From NCBI GenBank assembly GCA_944324695.1, contig CALUXH010000097.1, positions 1 through 43,306 on the forward strand: a DNA stretch of 43,306 nucleotides, written 5' to 3'. The translations under genes and the position numbers were made by a program. This DNA comes from an uncultured Elusimicrobiales bacterium (lineage in GTDB: Bacteria; Elusimicrobiota; Elusimicrobia; Elusimicrobiales; Elusimicrobiaceae). Position 1 is the first letter of the stretch; every line of letters starts with the position of its first letter. This document shows positions 1-7,703 of the stretch, in pieces. The notes under the pieces were generated by a model. The model saw nothing but the letters and a program-made list of their open reading frames with translations, had not been told where the DNA came from and searched no databases.

Positions 1-957
1 CTGACGGGACAGGTATGCAGCAGTTGCGGGGGTACACGGACTCGTACGGCGGTATGTAACCACAGTACAGGGAATTGGGAATACGGAGAGTGGTCGGCAT
101 GCAGCAGACCCGAGAGCGAGTGCCCTAGTAACAAATGTGATGAAGCCGAGAAACCTGATACGTCACGGGAGTGCAACGGCTGTGGCACGCAGACACGCAT
201 AGTCACCTGTATATCCGGTAGATGGATAACTGCCAACTGGGGAGAGTGCAGCAAAACCCAGGAAGAGTGTAATACGTCAGCCAGTGCTTGCGAAGGAACT
301 CGTCCCTCCGAATTTGAAACCAGCTGCGGATGTGGCACCATGACGGTCAGTTATACCTGTAATGAAGAGACCGGGCAGTGGCAGACGGTCACATCAGAAT
401 GTGTTTTGCCGGAGGGAGCCTGCCAGAATGGAGATACGGAAACAAGAAAAATTCCGTATATAGTCAAAGAAAATGGAGTTTCCGTCACCAAATATCGCAC
501 CCAGAAACGCACTTGCAATAATTGCAGCTGGGGAGAATGGGAAACGGTGCCGGAAGAGGAAGGGGAAGAGGGCAGCTGTCCTTCCGGTTACACCTATAAT
601 TCTTCCACCGGCAAATGCTGCAGGTATTCCGTCAGCAAACAGTCAGCCAAGGCGGGGGTTACGGTTCGTGGCTGCACCCTGCCAGATCTGAGTACGCTGG
701 CATATCCGGGGCAGGCGCGTTGCAGCGGCAGTGTCAGCGCTTCCTCCTGCCCGTTTATGACGTGTACGGTATCGGCTTCTAACCTCCAGGCAGACGTGGC
801 CAACTCCGCGGGGGAAAAGACGGTGTCGGCCAACAGCCTTGTTTGCCGGAACGGGAGCTTGGTGTATATTGAAAACGGCACGGTATATAACCTCAACAGC
901 ATGATGGCCTCATTTACTTATGCTTCTTGCGTATCGGATTGTGTAGACCCGAAATAA
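1..957 (+). CDS. Cys-rich repeat protein, 3' part (5' end outside window)
   Basis: The reading frame is open from the first base, so the gene begins upstream of the window; an internal ATG at 340 is unlikely to be the real start. The visible 318 residues hold about four imperfect tandem units with the plan C-x(1-2)-CG-x-x-T-x-x-x-x-C, then G-x-W, a second W or equivalent, and two more cysteines. Examples are GEWSAC near residue 30 and WGECSK near residue 80. The unit loosely resembles a thrombospondin type-1 repeat (WSxC plus paired Cys), but no family was confirmed. The last 120 residues are Ser/Ala/Cys rich without clear repeats. The many Cys suggest disulfide bonding outside the cytoplasm (inference). 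The missing N-terminus could be a signal peptide or a pilin-like segment. A strong terminator follows the stop codon. Confidence 0.75.
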   Translation: MTGQVCSSCGGTRTRTAVCNHSTGNWEYGEWSACSRPESECPSNKCDEAEKPDTSRECNGCGTQTRIVTCISGRWITANWGECSKTQEECNTSASACEGTRPSEFETSCGCGTMTVSYTCNEETGQWQTVTSECVLPEGACQNGDTETRKIPYIVKENGVSVTKYRTQKRTCNNCSWGEWETVPEEEGEEGSCPSGYTYNSSTGKCCRYSVSKQSAKAGVTVRGCTLPDLSTLAYPGQARCSGSVSASSCPFMTCTVSASNLQADVANSAGEKTVSANSLVCRNGSLVYIENGTVYNLNSMMASFTYASCVSDCVDPK

Positions 958-980
958 ACCGCAAAGACGTAATCTATCAT

Positions 981-1009
981 CTCCCCCGGCACAATGCCGG
1001 GGGAGTTTT
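981..1009 (+). terminator. Intrinsic terminator after the Cys-rich gene
   Basis: A perfect 11-bp stem (arms 981-991 and 995-1005, loop CAA) is followed by TTTT. It lies 23 nt after the stop codon at 957. Confidence 0.85.
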
Positions 1010-1128
1010 ATAAAAATTCCTCGCCGCAAATCCCGGGCATAGACCCGGGGAACGAATGAAAATGTCGCCACGGGCCGGTAAAATCTCCGCAGGTTACGGG
1101 CGGATTTTTGCCCAACCCCTAACTTTTC

Positions 1129-1134
1129 TATAAT
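1129..1134 (+). promoter_or_regulatory. -10 box TATAAT, 6 nt before the peptidase ATG
   Basis: TATAAT ends at 1134 and the ATG is at 1141. Transcription would start at or within a base or two of the start codon, and no Shine-Dalgarno sequence fits between. This predicts a leaderless mRNA. A weak -35 candidate (TTGCCC) lies about 15 bp upstream. Confidence 0.55.
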
Positions 1135-1140
1135 TTATCT

Positions 1141-3192
1141 ATGAAAAAAATAGTAACTGGTTTAGCCGTATTTTCTTTGCCCTGTGCTTTGTTCGGAGGG
1201 GCTTATGACAAACTGTTTGAAAACGGTTTGCTGCGTTTTAATTATACGCCGGCGGAATTGACCGCCTTGGAAGCGACTGCGCGCGCGGAATTGGAGGAAA
1301 ACCTCTCCGCCGTTACGGCCGTGCCGTCTGCGGAGCGGGACTTTGAAAACACGGCGTTGGCGGTGGAAAACGCCTATACCAATTATTGGTTTGTGCCCAA
1401 AGCCTTGTCCCTGTTGGCTTATTTCCATGAAGACGCGAACGTCCGTGCCACCGCGGCAGAACTGGAAACCAAAGGCAGCCGCGTCAAAACGGATTTCTTT
1501 ACCCGTCGCGAAGTGTATCGGGCGCTAAAAGAATATGCAAACACCAAACCGGCTTTGGACGCAGAACAACAGCGTATGTTAGATAAATGGCTGGTGAAAT
1601 TTGAACGCAACGGCATGGGCCTTTCGGACAAAGACCTAAAAAAATTCGTCAAACTTAATTCTGAACGTTTGGATAAAATCACGCGTTACAACGTGAATTT
1701 AAATAATTACCGGGATCAGCTGGAGCTTACGCGCCAAGAGCTGGAGGGTATGGAAGAAACCTATATAAACCGACTCTCCCGCACGGAAGAAGGCAAGTAT
1801 ATCGTCACGCTGAAATACCCCGATTATAACCCGTTTATGGCCAATGCCAAAAACGAAGCCGCCCGCAAAGCCCTGCAGACCAAATTTGCCCGGCGCGGCG
1901 GCAAAGAAAACGTTAAGCTGTTGGAAGACACGCTGCTCCTGCGCTCCAAAACCGCGCGGCTGCTGGGCTATGAGAAATATCCCGATTATGTGCTGCCTTC
2001 CCGCATGGCCCGGAATGATGAAAATTTGGAAGCGTTTTTAAAAGACTTGGAAAAACAAATACGCCCGCTGGCCGACGGGGAAATGAAAGAATACCTGGCG
2101 CTTAAAAAAGAAATGACGGGTCAGGAAAGCCGTACGCTGAACGCCTGGGAAACGGCCTACTGGGCCAACCAGTACAAAAAACGGAAATATGCCGTAGACG
2201 ATGAAAAAATAAAAGAATATTTCCCGGCGGACAAAGTGATTTCCGGGATGTTTGATACATTTGGCCCGCTGTTTGGGCTGACGTTTGAATCCGCCGCCCT
2301 GCCCGTCTGGCATAAAGACGTGCAGACGTATATCATCAAAGATAAAAAGAGCGGGGAAATTGTTTCCTATTTTTATTTGGACGCTTACCCGCGCGACGGC
2401 AAATATACCCACGCCGCCACGTGGAGCTTTGTGGACCGCTTCCAAAAGCCGGACGGCTCTTATCAAATTCCGTCCGTCGTCATCGCGGCCAATTTTACGC
2501 CCGCAGGCGGCGGCTTGCCCGCGCTTTTGACGCACAGTGACGTGGTAACTTTATTCCACGAATTCGGTCATGTGCTGCAAATGTCTTTGGCGACGTCGCG
2601 TTACGCCAGCCTGACCGGGGACAATGTGGCCTGGGATTATATAGAAACCCATTCCCAACTGCTTGAGAACTGGGCCTGGCAGCCGCAGGTGCTGAAAAAT
2701 ATTTCCGCCCATTACCAAACGGGCGAGCCTTTGCCGGATGAGTTGATTGCCGCGTTGGTGCGTTCCCGCCGCGCCGGGGAGGCAACGGCTTTCCTTCGCC
2801 AAAACTTCCTGGGGCAGTTTGACGTAGACGCCCACGCATCCAACAAACGCGTGAACACCACCAAATTGTACGGCAGACTGATGGAACAGATAACAGGCAC
2901 GCCGCTGACCAAAGGCACCTATCCGCAGGCCAGTTTCGGCCACATTATGAGCCTGACCGATCCGTATGACGTGGGTTATTATGTGTATGCGTGGTCTTTG
3001 GTCATAGCGGAAGATATATTTGCCCAGTTTGCGCAGCAGGGGTTGTTTAACAAAGAGTTGGGTGCAAAACTGCGTGAGTATATCTACACGCCCGGTACGG
3101 CTAAAGACGAAAATGAAATGGTGGAAGCCTTTTTGGGCAGGCCGTACAATAATAAGGCGTTTTTAAAAAGTTTGGGAGTAACTGAACACTGA
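1141..3192 (+). CDS. M3 family zinc metallopeptidase (oligopeptidase), probably exported
   Basis: This 683-residue protein belongs to the thimet oligopeptidase/oligopeptidase A/Dcp group (M3), which cleaves short peptides with one zinc ion. The zinc motif HEFGH is at residues 473-477 (His473, Glu474, His477); the third ligand Glu is expected in the downstream helix around WDYIETHSQ. The C-terminal block with SLTDPYDVGYY is typical of the family. Length matches M3 enzymes (about 600-700). Residues 1-20 form a signal-peptide-like segment (MKK, then hydrophobic), so the enzyme may act in the periplasm, whereas many M3 enzymes are cytosolic. The ATG at 1141 is preceded by TATAAT and has no ribosome-binding site. 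The gene stands alone and ends in a shared terminator. Confidence 0.93.
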   Translation: MKKIVTGLAVFSLPCALFGGAYDKLFENGLLRFNYTPAELTALEATARAELEENLSAVTAVPSAERDFENTALAVENAYTNYWFVPKALSLLAYFHEDANVRATAAELETKGSRVKTDFFTRREVYRALKEYANTKPALDAEQQRMLDKWLVKFERNGMGLSDKDLKKFVKLNSERLDKITRYNVNLNNYRDQLELTRQELEGMEETYINRLSRTEEGKYIVTLKYPDYNPFMANAKNEAARKALQTKFARRGGKENVKLLEDTLLLRSKTARLLGYEKYPDYVLPSRMARNDENLEAFLKDLEKQIRPLADGEMKEYLALKKEMTGQESRTLNAWETAYWANQYKKRKYAVDDEKIKEYFPADKVISGMFDTFGPLFGLTFESAALPVWHKDVQTYIIKDKKSGEIVSYFYLDAYPRDGKYTHAATWSFVDRFQKPDGSYQIPSVVIAANFTPAGGGLPALLTHSDVVTLFHEFGHVLQMSLATSRYASLTGDNVAWDYIETHSQLLENWAWQPQVLKNISAHYQTGEPLPDELIAALVRSRRAGEATAFLRQNFLGQFDVDAHASNKRVNTTKLYGRLMEQITGTPLTKGTYPQASFGHIMSLTDPYDVGYYVYAWSLVIAEDIFAQFAQQGLFNKELGAKLREYIYTPGTAKDENEMVEAFLGRPYNNKAFLKSLGVTEH

Positions 3193-3220
3193 AAAAACCC
3201 CGCCGTTCGGCGGGGTTTTT
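3193..3220. terminator. Bidirectional terminator
   Basis: A GC-rich stem with arms AACCCCGCCG and CGGCGGGGTT has A-runs on the left and T-runs on the right. It can therefore stop the peptidase gene (+) and the convergent membrane-protein gene ending at 3230 (-). Confidence 0.88.
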
Positions 3221-3229
3221 ACGCTGTTT

Positions 3230-4060
3230 TTAATGGGGTATATTCCGGCTGATATAGTAGGCAAGTACCGGCAGCGCCAGCAAAACAAGCAATAAAATAA
3301 CTGCTTTCCAGGCATTGAAACCGCCGCTTTGGGCGAGCGGTGTATACGGTGCCGGCCGGGCTGCAGCCAACAGGGCCAATACTTTTTCATCCGGGAGTTC
3401 TTCCGGCATTTTTGCCGCGTGTTGTGCCCGTGCGGGCGGAGTTTGCCGCTCCTCTTTTGTCAATTCCGCCAGCACTCTTGTCGCACGCAGACGGAAATCC
3501 TCCGCTTCCCCGGGTGGCACCAGACGCCCTTCGTGGTATACAAAAGCATTGTCATATATTTCCACATAAATATCCGTCCGCCGGGCCAACAGCCTTTGCA
3601 GCGGGGCGGTCAGCAGGTGCGCCGCCTGCGGCGCGGAAAGGAAAATGCGGTAGGCCGTGTTGATGTTTTCGTCTGTGGTCTTAACGGCGGTGAAGCGGCT
3701 GCGGCAAAAAGGGCTTTCCGTCGGAGTAATTTTCAGTGCGGGCCGCCCTCCCGTAAAGCATTCCGCTGAAAATACGGTAAAGGCAGGCAGTTTGTTGCCG
3801 TTTTCGTCCTGTGCCGTCATATCGGCCAAGCGGGTAAAAGCAGAGACTTCTTTGCGTGTGACGACATTTTTAAAAGAACAAACAAAAGAAGAAAAAATTT
3901 CCAGCCTGTCGGTATTTTGGGAAGTCAGCAGTTCGGAGCGACTGCGGCAGAAAATTCCGCCCGTGCGTTTAGCCAGGCGTTTTAGGCGCGCCGGACGGGA
4001 AGCGGCTGTATAAACCGCCGCCGCGGTTCCCGTTGCTAAAATGAGAATGAAAACAGACAT
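3230..4060 (-). CDS. Membrane protein of unknown function
   Basis: This 276-residue protein has a hydrophobic segment at each end (about residues 1-18 and 248-270). The middle, about 225 residues, is soluble. The middle region (roughly residues 115-185) loosely recalls DUF3137-type proteins, which have an AxxLLTxxLxxLL stretch followed by a short strand-rich part, but the match is too weak to name. A Pro/Ala-rich linker precedes the second membrane segment. The start ATG follows AGGGA on the minus strand with short spacing. The gene is divergent from the lipoprotein gene at 4130, and its 3' end shares the terminator at 3193-3220. No function is proposed. Confidence 0.7.
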   Translation of the reverse strand: MSVFILILATGTAAAVYTAASRPARLKRLAKRTGGIFCRSRSELLTSQNTDRLEIFSSFVCSFKNVVTRKEVSAFTRLADMTAQDENGNKLPAFTVFSAECFTGGRPALKITPTESPFCRSRFTAVKTTDENINTAYRIFLSAPQAAHLLTAPLQRLLARRTDIYVEIYDNAFVYHEGRLVPPGEAEDFRLRATRVLAELTKEERQTPPARAQHAAKMPEELPDEKVLALLAAARPAPYTPLAQSGGFNAWKAVILLLVLLALPVLAYYISRNIPH

Positions 4061-4104
4061 AATTCCCTAGAGTTTATCTTATCAAAAAAAAGAGGATGAT
4101 TTGC

Positions 4105-4125
4105 TATAATTTGGCATCGGAGGGA
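4105..4125 (+). promoter_or_regulatory. -10 box and ribosome-binding site of the lipoprotein gene
   Basis: TATAAT at 4105-4110 is followed by GGAGGGA at 4119-4125, 4 nt before the ATG at 4130. The leader is short but conventional, unlike the leaderless genes elsewhere in the window. Confidence 0.6.
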
Positions 4126-4129
4126 GCCT

Positions 4130-4477
4130 ATGAAAACGTTTGTATTAGTTGTTTTTTCCGGGATATTGCTGGCGGGTTGTGTGGCCGGCGGACCTAATAT
4201 ACGGAGCGCCGTTGGCGGCAGTAACATTCAAATTGTCGGCCAAAAACCGCAGGGCTGTGTATTTATTGCGGGGGTGTTGGGAGAACAAAGCGACTTATCC
4301 CGGGGCTGGAGTGAACAATGGCTGGAAAATATCCGTACCAATGCCCAAAGGCTCGGCGGGAATGTGGTGTATTTGCGTGCAGCGCAGGCGGCCGAACCTG
4401 GTGCGTCGGACGAGTATTTCCGCGATTTTTACGTCAACGGCGTACAATACGGCGCGCTGGTCTATAAGTGTCCGTAA
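4130..4477 (+). CDS. Small outer-membrane lipoprotein, DUF4156-like
   Basis: This 115-residue protein has a signal peptide ending in the lipobox ILLAGC (Cys near residue 17), so it should be lipid-anchored. The mature part has two further cysteines (in QGCVFIAG and at the C-terminus, YKCP) that could form a disulfide. A helix with the pattern NIRTNAQRLGGNVVYL resembles DUF4156 lipoproteins, which carry a similar N-x-A-x-x-L-G-x-N-x-V segment. The role of that family is unknown. The gene has its own promoter and terminator, so it appears monocistronic. Confidence 0.75.
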   Translation: MKTFVLVVFSGILLAGCVAGGPNIRSAVGGSNIQIVGQKPQGCVFIAGVLGEQSDLSRGWSEQWLENIRTNAQRLGGNVVYLRAAQAAEPGASDEYFRDFYVNGVQYGALVYKCP

Positions 4478-4504
4478 TGCCGGAAGATTTTAAGTTGCCT
4501 GATC

Positions 4505-4540
4505 GGTGGATAAAACAGTACGTTTTATCCGCCGTTTTTT
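4505..4540 (+). terminator. Terminator of the lipoprotein gene
   Basis: Arms 4505-4516 and 4522-4533 form a 12-bp stem with one G-T pair, followed shortly by TTTTTT. Confidence 0.8.
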
Positions 4541-4625
4541 GTTGAAACGATGACGAATGCGCGGGGAAATTTTGCCTTGTTTCGTCGTTGTTTGTTTTTT
4601 GGTTGATTGGGGTATTTAAAAAGCC

Positions 4626-4684
4626 TTGATTTGTGTTTTTTTTTTTTTGATAAATTTTGCTTATGAACAAAATTTATCAAAAAA
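4626..4684 (+). promoter_or_regulatory. Pilin 1 start region: T13 tract, putative promoter, start-codon hairpin
   Basis: A run of 13 T (4636-4648) is followed by GATAAA (4649-4654), a possible -10 box; TTGATT (4626-4631) lies 17 bp upstream and could be the -35. Arms 4643-4659 and 4668-4684 are a perfect 17-bp inverted repeat. The 8-nt loop (4660-4667) contains the ATG at 4663. No Shine-Dalgarno sequence is present. The same arrangement occurs before pilin 2 at 23308-23355. Confidence 0.65.
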
Positions 4685-5199
4685 TGTATCTGCAAAATAA
4701 AAACCGCTCTAAAAGCGTTTTAGGCGGGTTTACGCTTATTGAGCTTTTGGTGGTTGTTTTAATTATCGGCATATTGGCCGCTGTGGCTTTGCCGCAATAT
4801 GAACGTGCTGTATTACGTTCGCGCATGGCTACGGCCAGACCGATGTTGGCTACCATGAAAGAAGCCATAAGGCTTTATCATATGGAAACGGGTGAGTGGC
4901 CTGCTTCTTTGGACGATTTATCTATTCAAGTTCCGGAAGATGAAGGATTTTGGATGCACTCCGCTATAGCTGCTTGGGGAGAGGAAGCCGCACCTATTGT
5001 GGTATGGACGGGGCTGACGCAGGATTCCACGATATTTGGTCTTGCCGCTTCCGTGGCGGGGGATGTGTGGGCGTGTTGCGGCAACGCTATTGCTGATAAC
5101 GCCAAACTGAAAGAATTGTGTAAAAAAGCCGGATATACGGAAGATATCGGTACGCCTACAGGCGGTTTACGCGGCTGTTATAAACAAAAGGGCACTTAA
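4663..5199 (+). CDS. Type IV pilin-like protein 1 (prepilin-type N-terminus)
   Basis: This 178-residue protein has the class III signal GG|FTLIELLVVVLIIGIL: a basic leader of about 22 residues, cleavage between Gly and Phe, and Glu at mature position 5. A hydrophobic helix follows, ending in AAVALPQYE. The C-terminal domain is short, with three late cysteines, two of which could form the usual D-region disulfide. It should be processed by a prepilin peptidase and built into a pilus or pseudopilus; no assembly genes are in the window. The ATG at 4663 was chosen because it sits in the loop conserved with pilin 2. A second in-frame ATG at 4684, at the base of the stem, is an alternative that would give a shorter leader. 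The 5' 65 nt are nearly identical to pilin 2, while the C-terminal halves differ. Confidence 0.9.
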   Translation: MNKIYQKMYLQNKNRSKSVLGGFTLIELLVVVLIIGILAAVALPQYERAVLRSRMATARPMLATMKEAIRLYHMETGEWPASLDDLSIQVPEDEGFWMHSAIAAWGEEAAPIVVWTGLTQDSTIFGLAASVAGDVWACCGNAIADNAKLKELCKKAGYTEDIGTPTGGLRGCYKQKGT

Positions 5200-5231
5200 A
5201 AAAACCCCCGCTCTTTTGAGTGGGGGTTTTT
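5197..5231. terminator. Bidirectional terminator
   Basis: A stem of ACCCCCGCTC and GAGTGGGGGT (one G-T pair, loop TTTT) is flanked by A7 and T5. It separates pilin 1 (+) from the convergent hppA (-). Confidence 0.87.
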
Positions 5232-5247
5232 GCATCAGAGTTTAAAC

Positions 5248-7620
5248 TTATTTTTGTTCAGCCGTAATATCCTGGGCGGGAGCTTTGCTCTTTAAAATAG
5301 CCCAGGTCAGTACGGCCAAAAGCACCACGACGCACACCCAGCCCGCTTTGCCCAGCGGGGTATAATCGTTGTGATAGTTGACGATGATAGGCGCCACGAT
5401 GACGGCCACCATGTTTACCACTTTAATCAGCGGGTTCACGGCCGGGCCGGCGGTGTCTTTGAGCGGATCGCCTACGGTGTCGCCTACCACGCTGGCTTTA
5501 TGGCGTTCGGAGCCTTTGCCTGTGTTGGCGGCAATGTCGGACGGTTCGTCCTCCACCACTTTTTTGGCGTTATCCCATGCGCCGCCGGAGTTGGCCATAA
5601 ACACGGCCAACAGCTGACCGGACACGATAATGCCCGCCTGGAAGCCGCCCAGGGCTTCCACGCCCATGGCCAGGCCGACCAAAATAGGCGACACAATGCC
5701 CAGCGTAGCCAGCACAATCAGCTCTTTCTGCGCGGCCACGGTGGAAATGCCCACCGCACGCGTATAGTCGGGCTGGGCTTTGCCTTCCAGCACGCCCATT
5801 TTGAACTGGCGGCGTACTTCCATGACAATCAAGCCCGCCGCGCGGTTGACGGCGTTAATGGCAAAAGACGAGAACAACCACGGCAGCGCCGCGCCCAGCA
5901 GCATGCCCACAAACACCGTGGGGTTGGACACTACAATGCCCACCTCAGACAAAAGCTCTAGCGCTTTGTTTTCGCCGGCGGCTTTCCAGGCTTCGTTTAA
6001 GAGCGTCTGCACATTGCTTACGTCCACCATGTACGAAGCGAACAGGGCTACGGCCGCAATAACGGCAGAGCCGATGGCCACGCCTTTGGTAATGGCTTTG
6101 GTGGTGTTGCCCACGCCGTCCAGGTCGGCCATGATTTGGCGGGCTTTTTTGGTGTCCGCGTCATCCTGTCCGTGCCAGGACATTTCGCCGATGCCGTTGG
6201 CGTTGTCGGCAATGGGGCCGAAGGAGTCCATGGCCACGTTGTTGCCCGTCAGTGTCAGCATGCCGATACCGGTCATGGCCACGCCGTAAAGTACGAAAGT
6301 AAAGGATTCCGCGGCGCTCAGGCCGTCAATGGTGCCGAACACCATGACCGAGCAGAAAATGGCCGCGGCCAGCACGCCCGTCGTCCATACGGCCGATTCC
6401 ATGCCCACGGCAAGACCCGCCAAAATGGTCGTAGCTGAACCAGTAGTGGTGGCTTTTTTGACTTCCTGTACGGGTTTTTTGTCCGTGCCCGTGAAGTATT
6501 CGGTCAAGCGGTCAATGCTGATAGCCAGCAAAATACCGATGGTGGTTACGGCAAAAGGCCGCCACCAGCCGCCCGGCACGTCCTGCATATAGAAATAAGC
6601 CAGCGTACCGAAAATGGCGATGGAGATAATGGCGGAAATGCTGTAGCCTTTGAAAATGGCTTTCATGGCGTTTCCGGCGGTGCGGTTGGAATCTTTCACC
6701 GCGTATGTGCCGATGATGGAGCACAACACGCCGATACCGCGCACCAGGAGGGGGTATACAATCCATTCGTGGTGCCCCGTAATGCGCCACAGCGAAATGC
6801 CCAAAATCAAACCCGAAACGATGGTGACTTCGTAGGATTCAAAAATGTCCGCGGCCATACCGGCGCAGTCGCCCACGTTGTCGCCCACCAAATCGGCCAC
6901 CACGGCGGGGTTGCGCGGGTCGTCTTCGGGGATGCCCGCTTCCACTTTACCCACCAGGTCCGCGCCCACGTCGGCTGCTTTGGTGTAAATACCGCCGCCC
7001 ACGCGCATAAACAGCGCCAGCAGCGTGCCGCCGAAACCGAAGCCCAGCAGGGCGTCCGGCGCGGCGATGCCGAAAATGATGAAAATCACCGTGCCGCCCA
7101 AAAGGCCCAGGCCGTCGGTCAACATACCGGTAACGGTGCCGGCGCGGTAAGCGATTTTCAGCGCGTCTCCGAAGCTGCGTTTGGAAGCGGCCGCCACGCG
7201 CACGTTGGCGTCTACGGCAATGCGCATGCCCAACTGTCCGACCAACAGCGAGAACACCGCGCCCAAAATGAACGCGCCCGCACGGCCGAAAGCGGCGATG
7301 AGTTTAACCGTGTCCGGCGTCAACCCCGCAAAGCGTTCCGACGCGTCGTGCGATACGGGCACAATATATACAGACAGGAAAAGACAAATCGTCAAAAGAC
7401 CGATCAGCGGCAAGATAGTCTTTAGCTGTCTTTTCAGGTAGGCGTTGGCGCCTTCTTTAATGGCCGTCCATACTTTGATCATGGCCGGCGTGCCCATGTC
7501 TTCGCTTAGTACCTGGTTGCGCAAGAACAGGGCATACAAAAGCCCCAGCACCGCAATAAACAAAACGCCGAACAGCGCGTATTGCTCAAAAGGGCGCAGG
7601 GCCGCAATACCATACCACAT
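5248..7620 (-). CDS. hppA: Membrane-bound H+-translocating pyrophosphatase, K+-independent type
   Basis: This 790-residue polytopic inner-membrane protein hydrolyses pyrophosphate and pumps protons outward. The substrate-binding block around residues 215-262 is canonical: DVGADLVGKVEAG, then DDPRNPAVVADLVGDNVGDC. The late block GDTVGDPLKDTAGPAVNPL is also present. At the position that separates subclasses the sequence is GNTTKAITKG. Lys there (instead of Ala) marks K+-independent enzymes, which are generally H+ pumps (established family knowledge). The start has GGAGGG upstream and a TATAAT on the minus strand further up. It is monocistronic, convergent with pilin 1. In an anaerobic fermenter it would recover energy from biosynthetic PPi (inference). 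Confidence 0.97.
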   Translation of the reverse strand: MWYGIAALRPFEQYALFGVLFIAVLGLLYALFLRNQVLSEDMGTPAMIKVWTAIKEGANAYLKRQLKTILPLIGLLTICLFLSVYIVPVSHDASERFAGLTPDTVKLIAAFGRAGAFILGAVFSLLVGQLGMRIAVDANVRVAAASKRSFGDALKIAYRAGTVTGMLTDGLGLLGGTVIFIIFGIAAPDALLGFGFGGTLLALFMRVGGGIYTKAADVGADLVGKVEAGIPEDDPRNPAVVADLVGDNVGDCAGMAADIFESYEVTIVSGLILGISLWRITGHHEWIVYPLLVRGIGVLCSIIGTYAVKDSNRTAGNAMKAIFKGYSISAIISIAIFGTLAYFYMQDVPGGWWRPFAVTTIGILLAISIDRLTEYFTGTDKKPVQEVKKATTTGSATTILAGLAVGMESAVWTTGVLAAAIFCSVMVFGTIDGLSAAESFTFVLYGVAMTGIGMLTLTGNNVAMDSFGPIADNANGIGEMSWHGQDDADTKKARQIMADLDGVGNTTKAITKGVAIGSAVIAAVALFASYMVDVSNVQTLLNEAWKAAGENKALELLSEVGIVVSNPTVFVGMLLGAALPWLFSSFAINAVNRAAGLIVMEVRRQFKMGVLEGKAQPDYTRAVGISTVAAQKELIVLATLGIVSPILVGLAMGVEALGGFQAGIIVSGQLLAVFMANSGGAWDNAKKVVEDEPSDIAANTGKGSERHKASVVGDTVGDPLKDTAGPAVNPLIKVVNMVAVIVAPIIVNYHNDYTPLGKAGWVCVVVLLAVLTWAILKSKAPAQDITAEQK

Positions 7621-7656
7621 GGAACCCTCCTTTATAAATGAAAAAACATCTCTTTC

Positions 7657-7662
7657 ATTATA
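7657..7662 (-). promoter_or_regulatory. -10 box of hppA
   Basis: TATAAT on the minus strand, about 36 nt before the start codon. GGAGGG (minus strand) precedes the ATG by a few bases. No clear -35 was seen. Confidence 0.5.
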
Positions 7663-7703
7663 GTATAAACGAGGGCGGCTTGGGCGGGAAAAGATTCAAA
7701 AAA

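Noticed and set aside
4636-4684. Pilin hairpin as a transcription terminator
   Set aside because: The T run precedes the hairpin on the plus strand, and the minus strand has A, not T, after it.
6769-7425. Long plus-strand open frame antisense to hppA
   Set aside because: It is a shadow of a GC-rich conserved gene; composition is dominated by His/Arg/Gln/Ala and it shows no motif.
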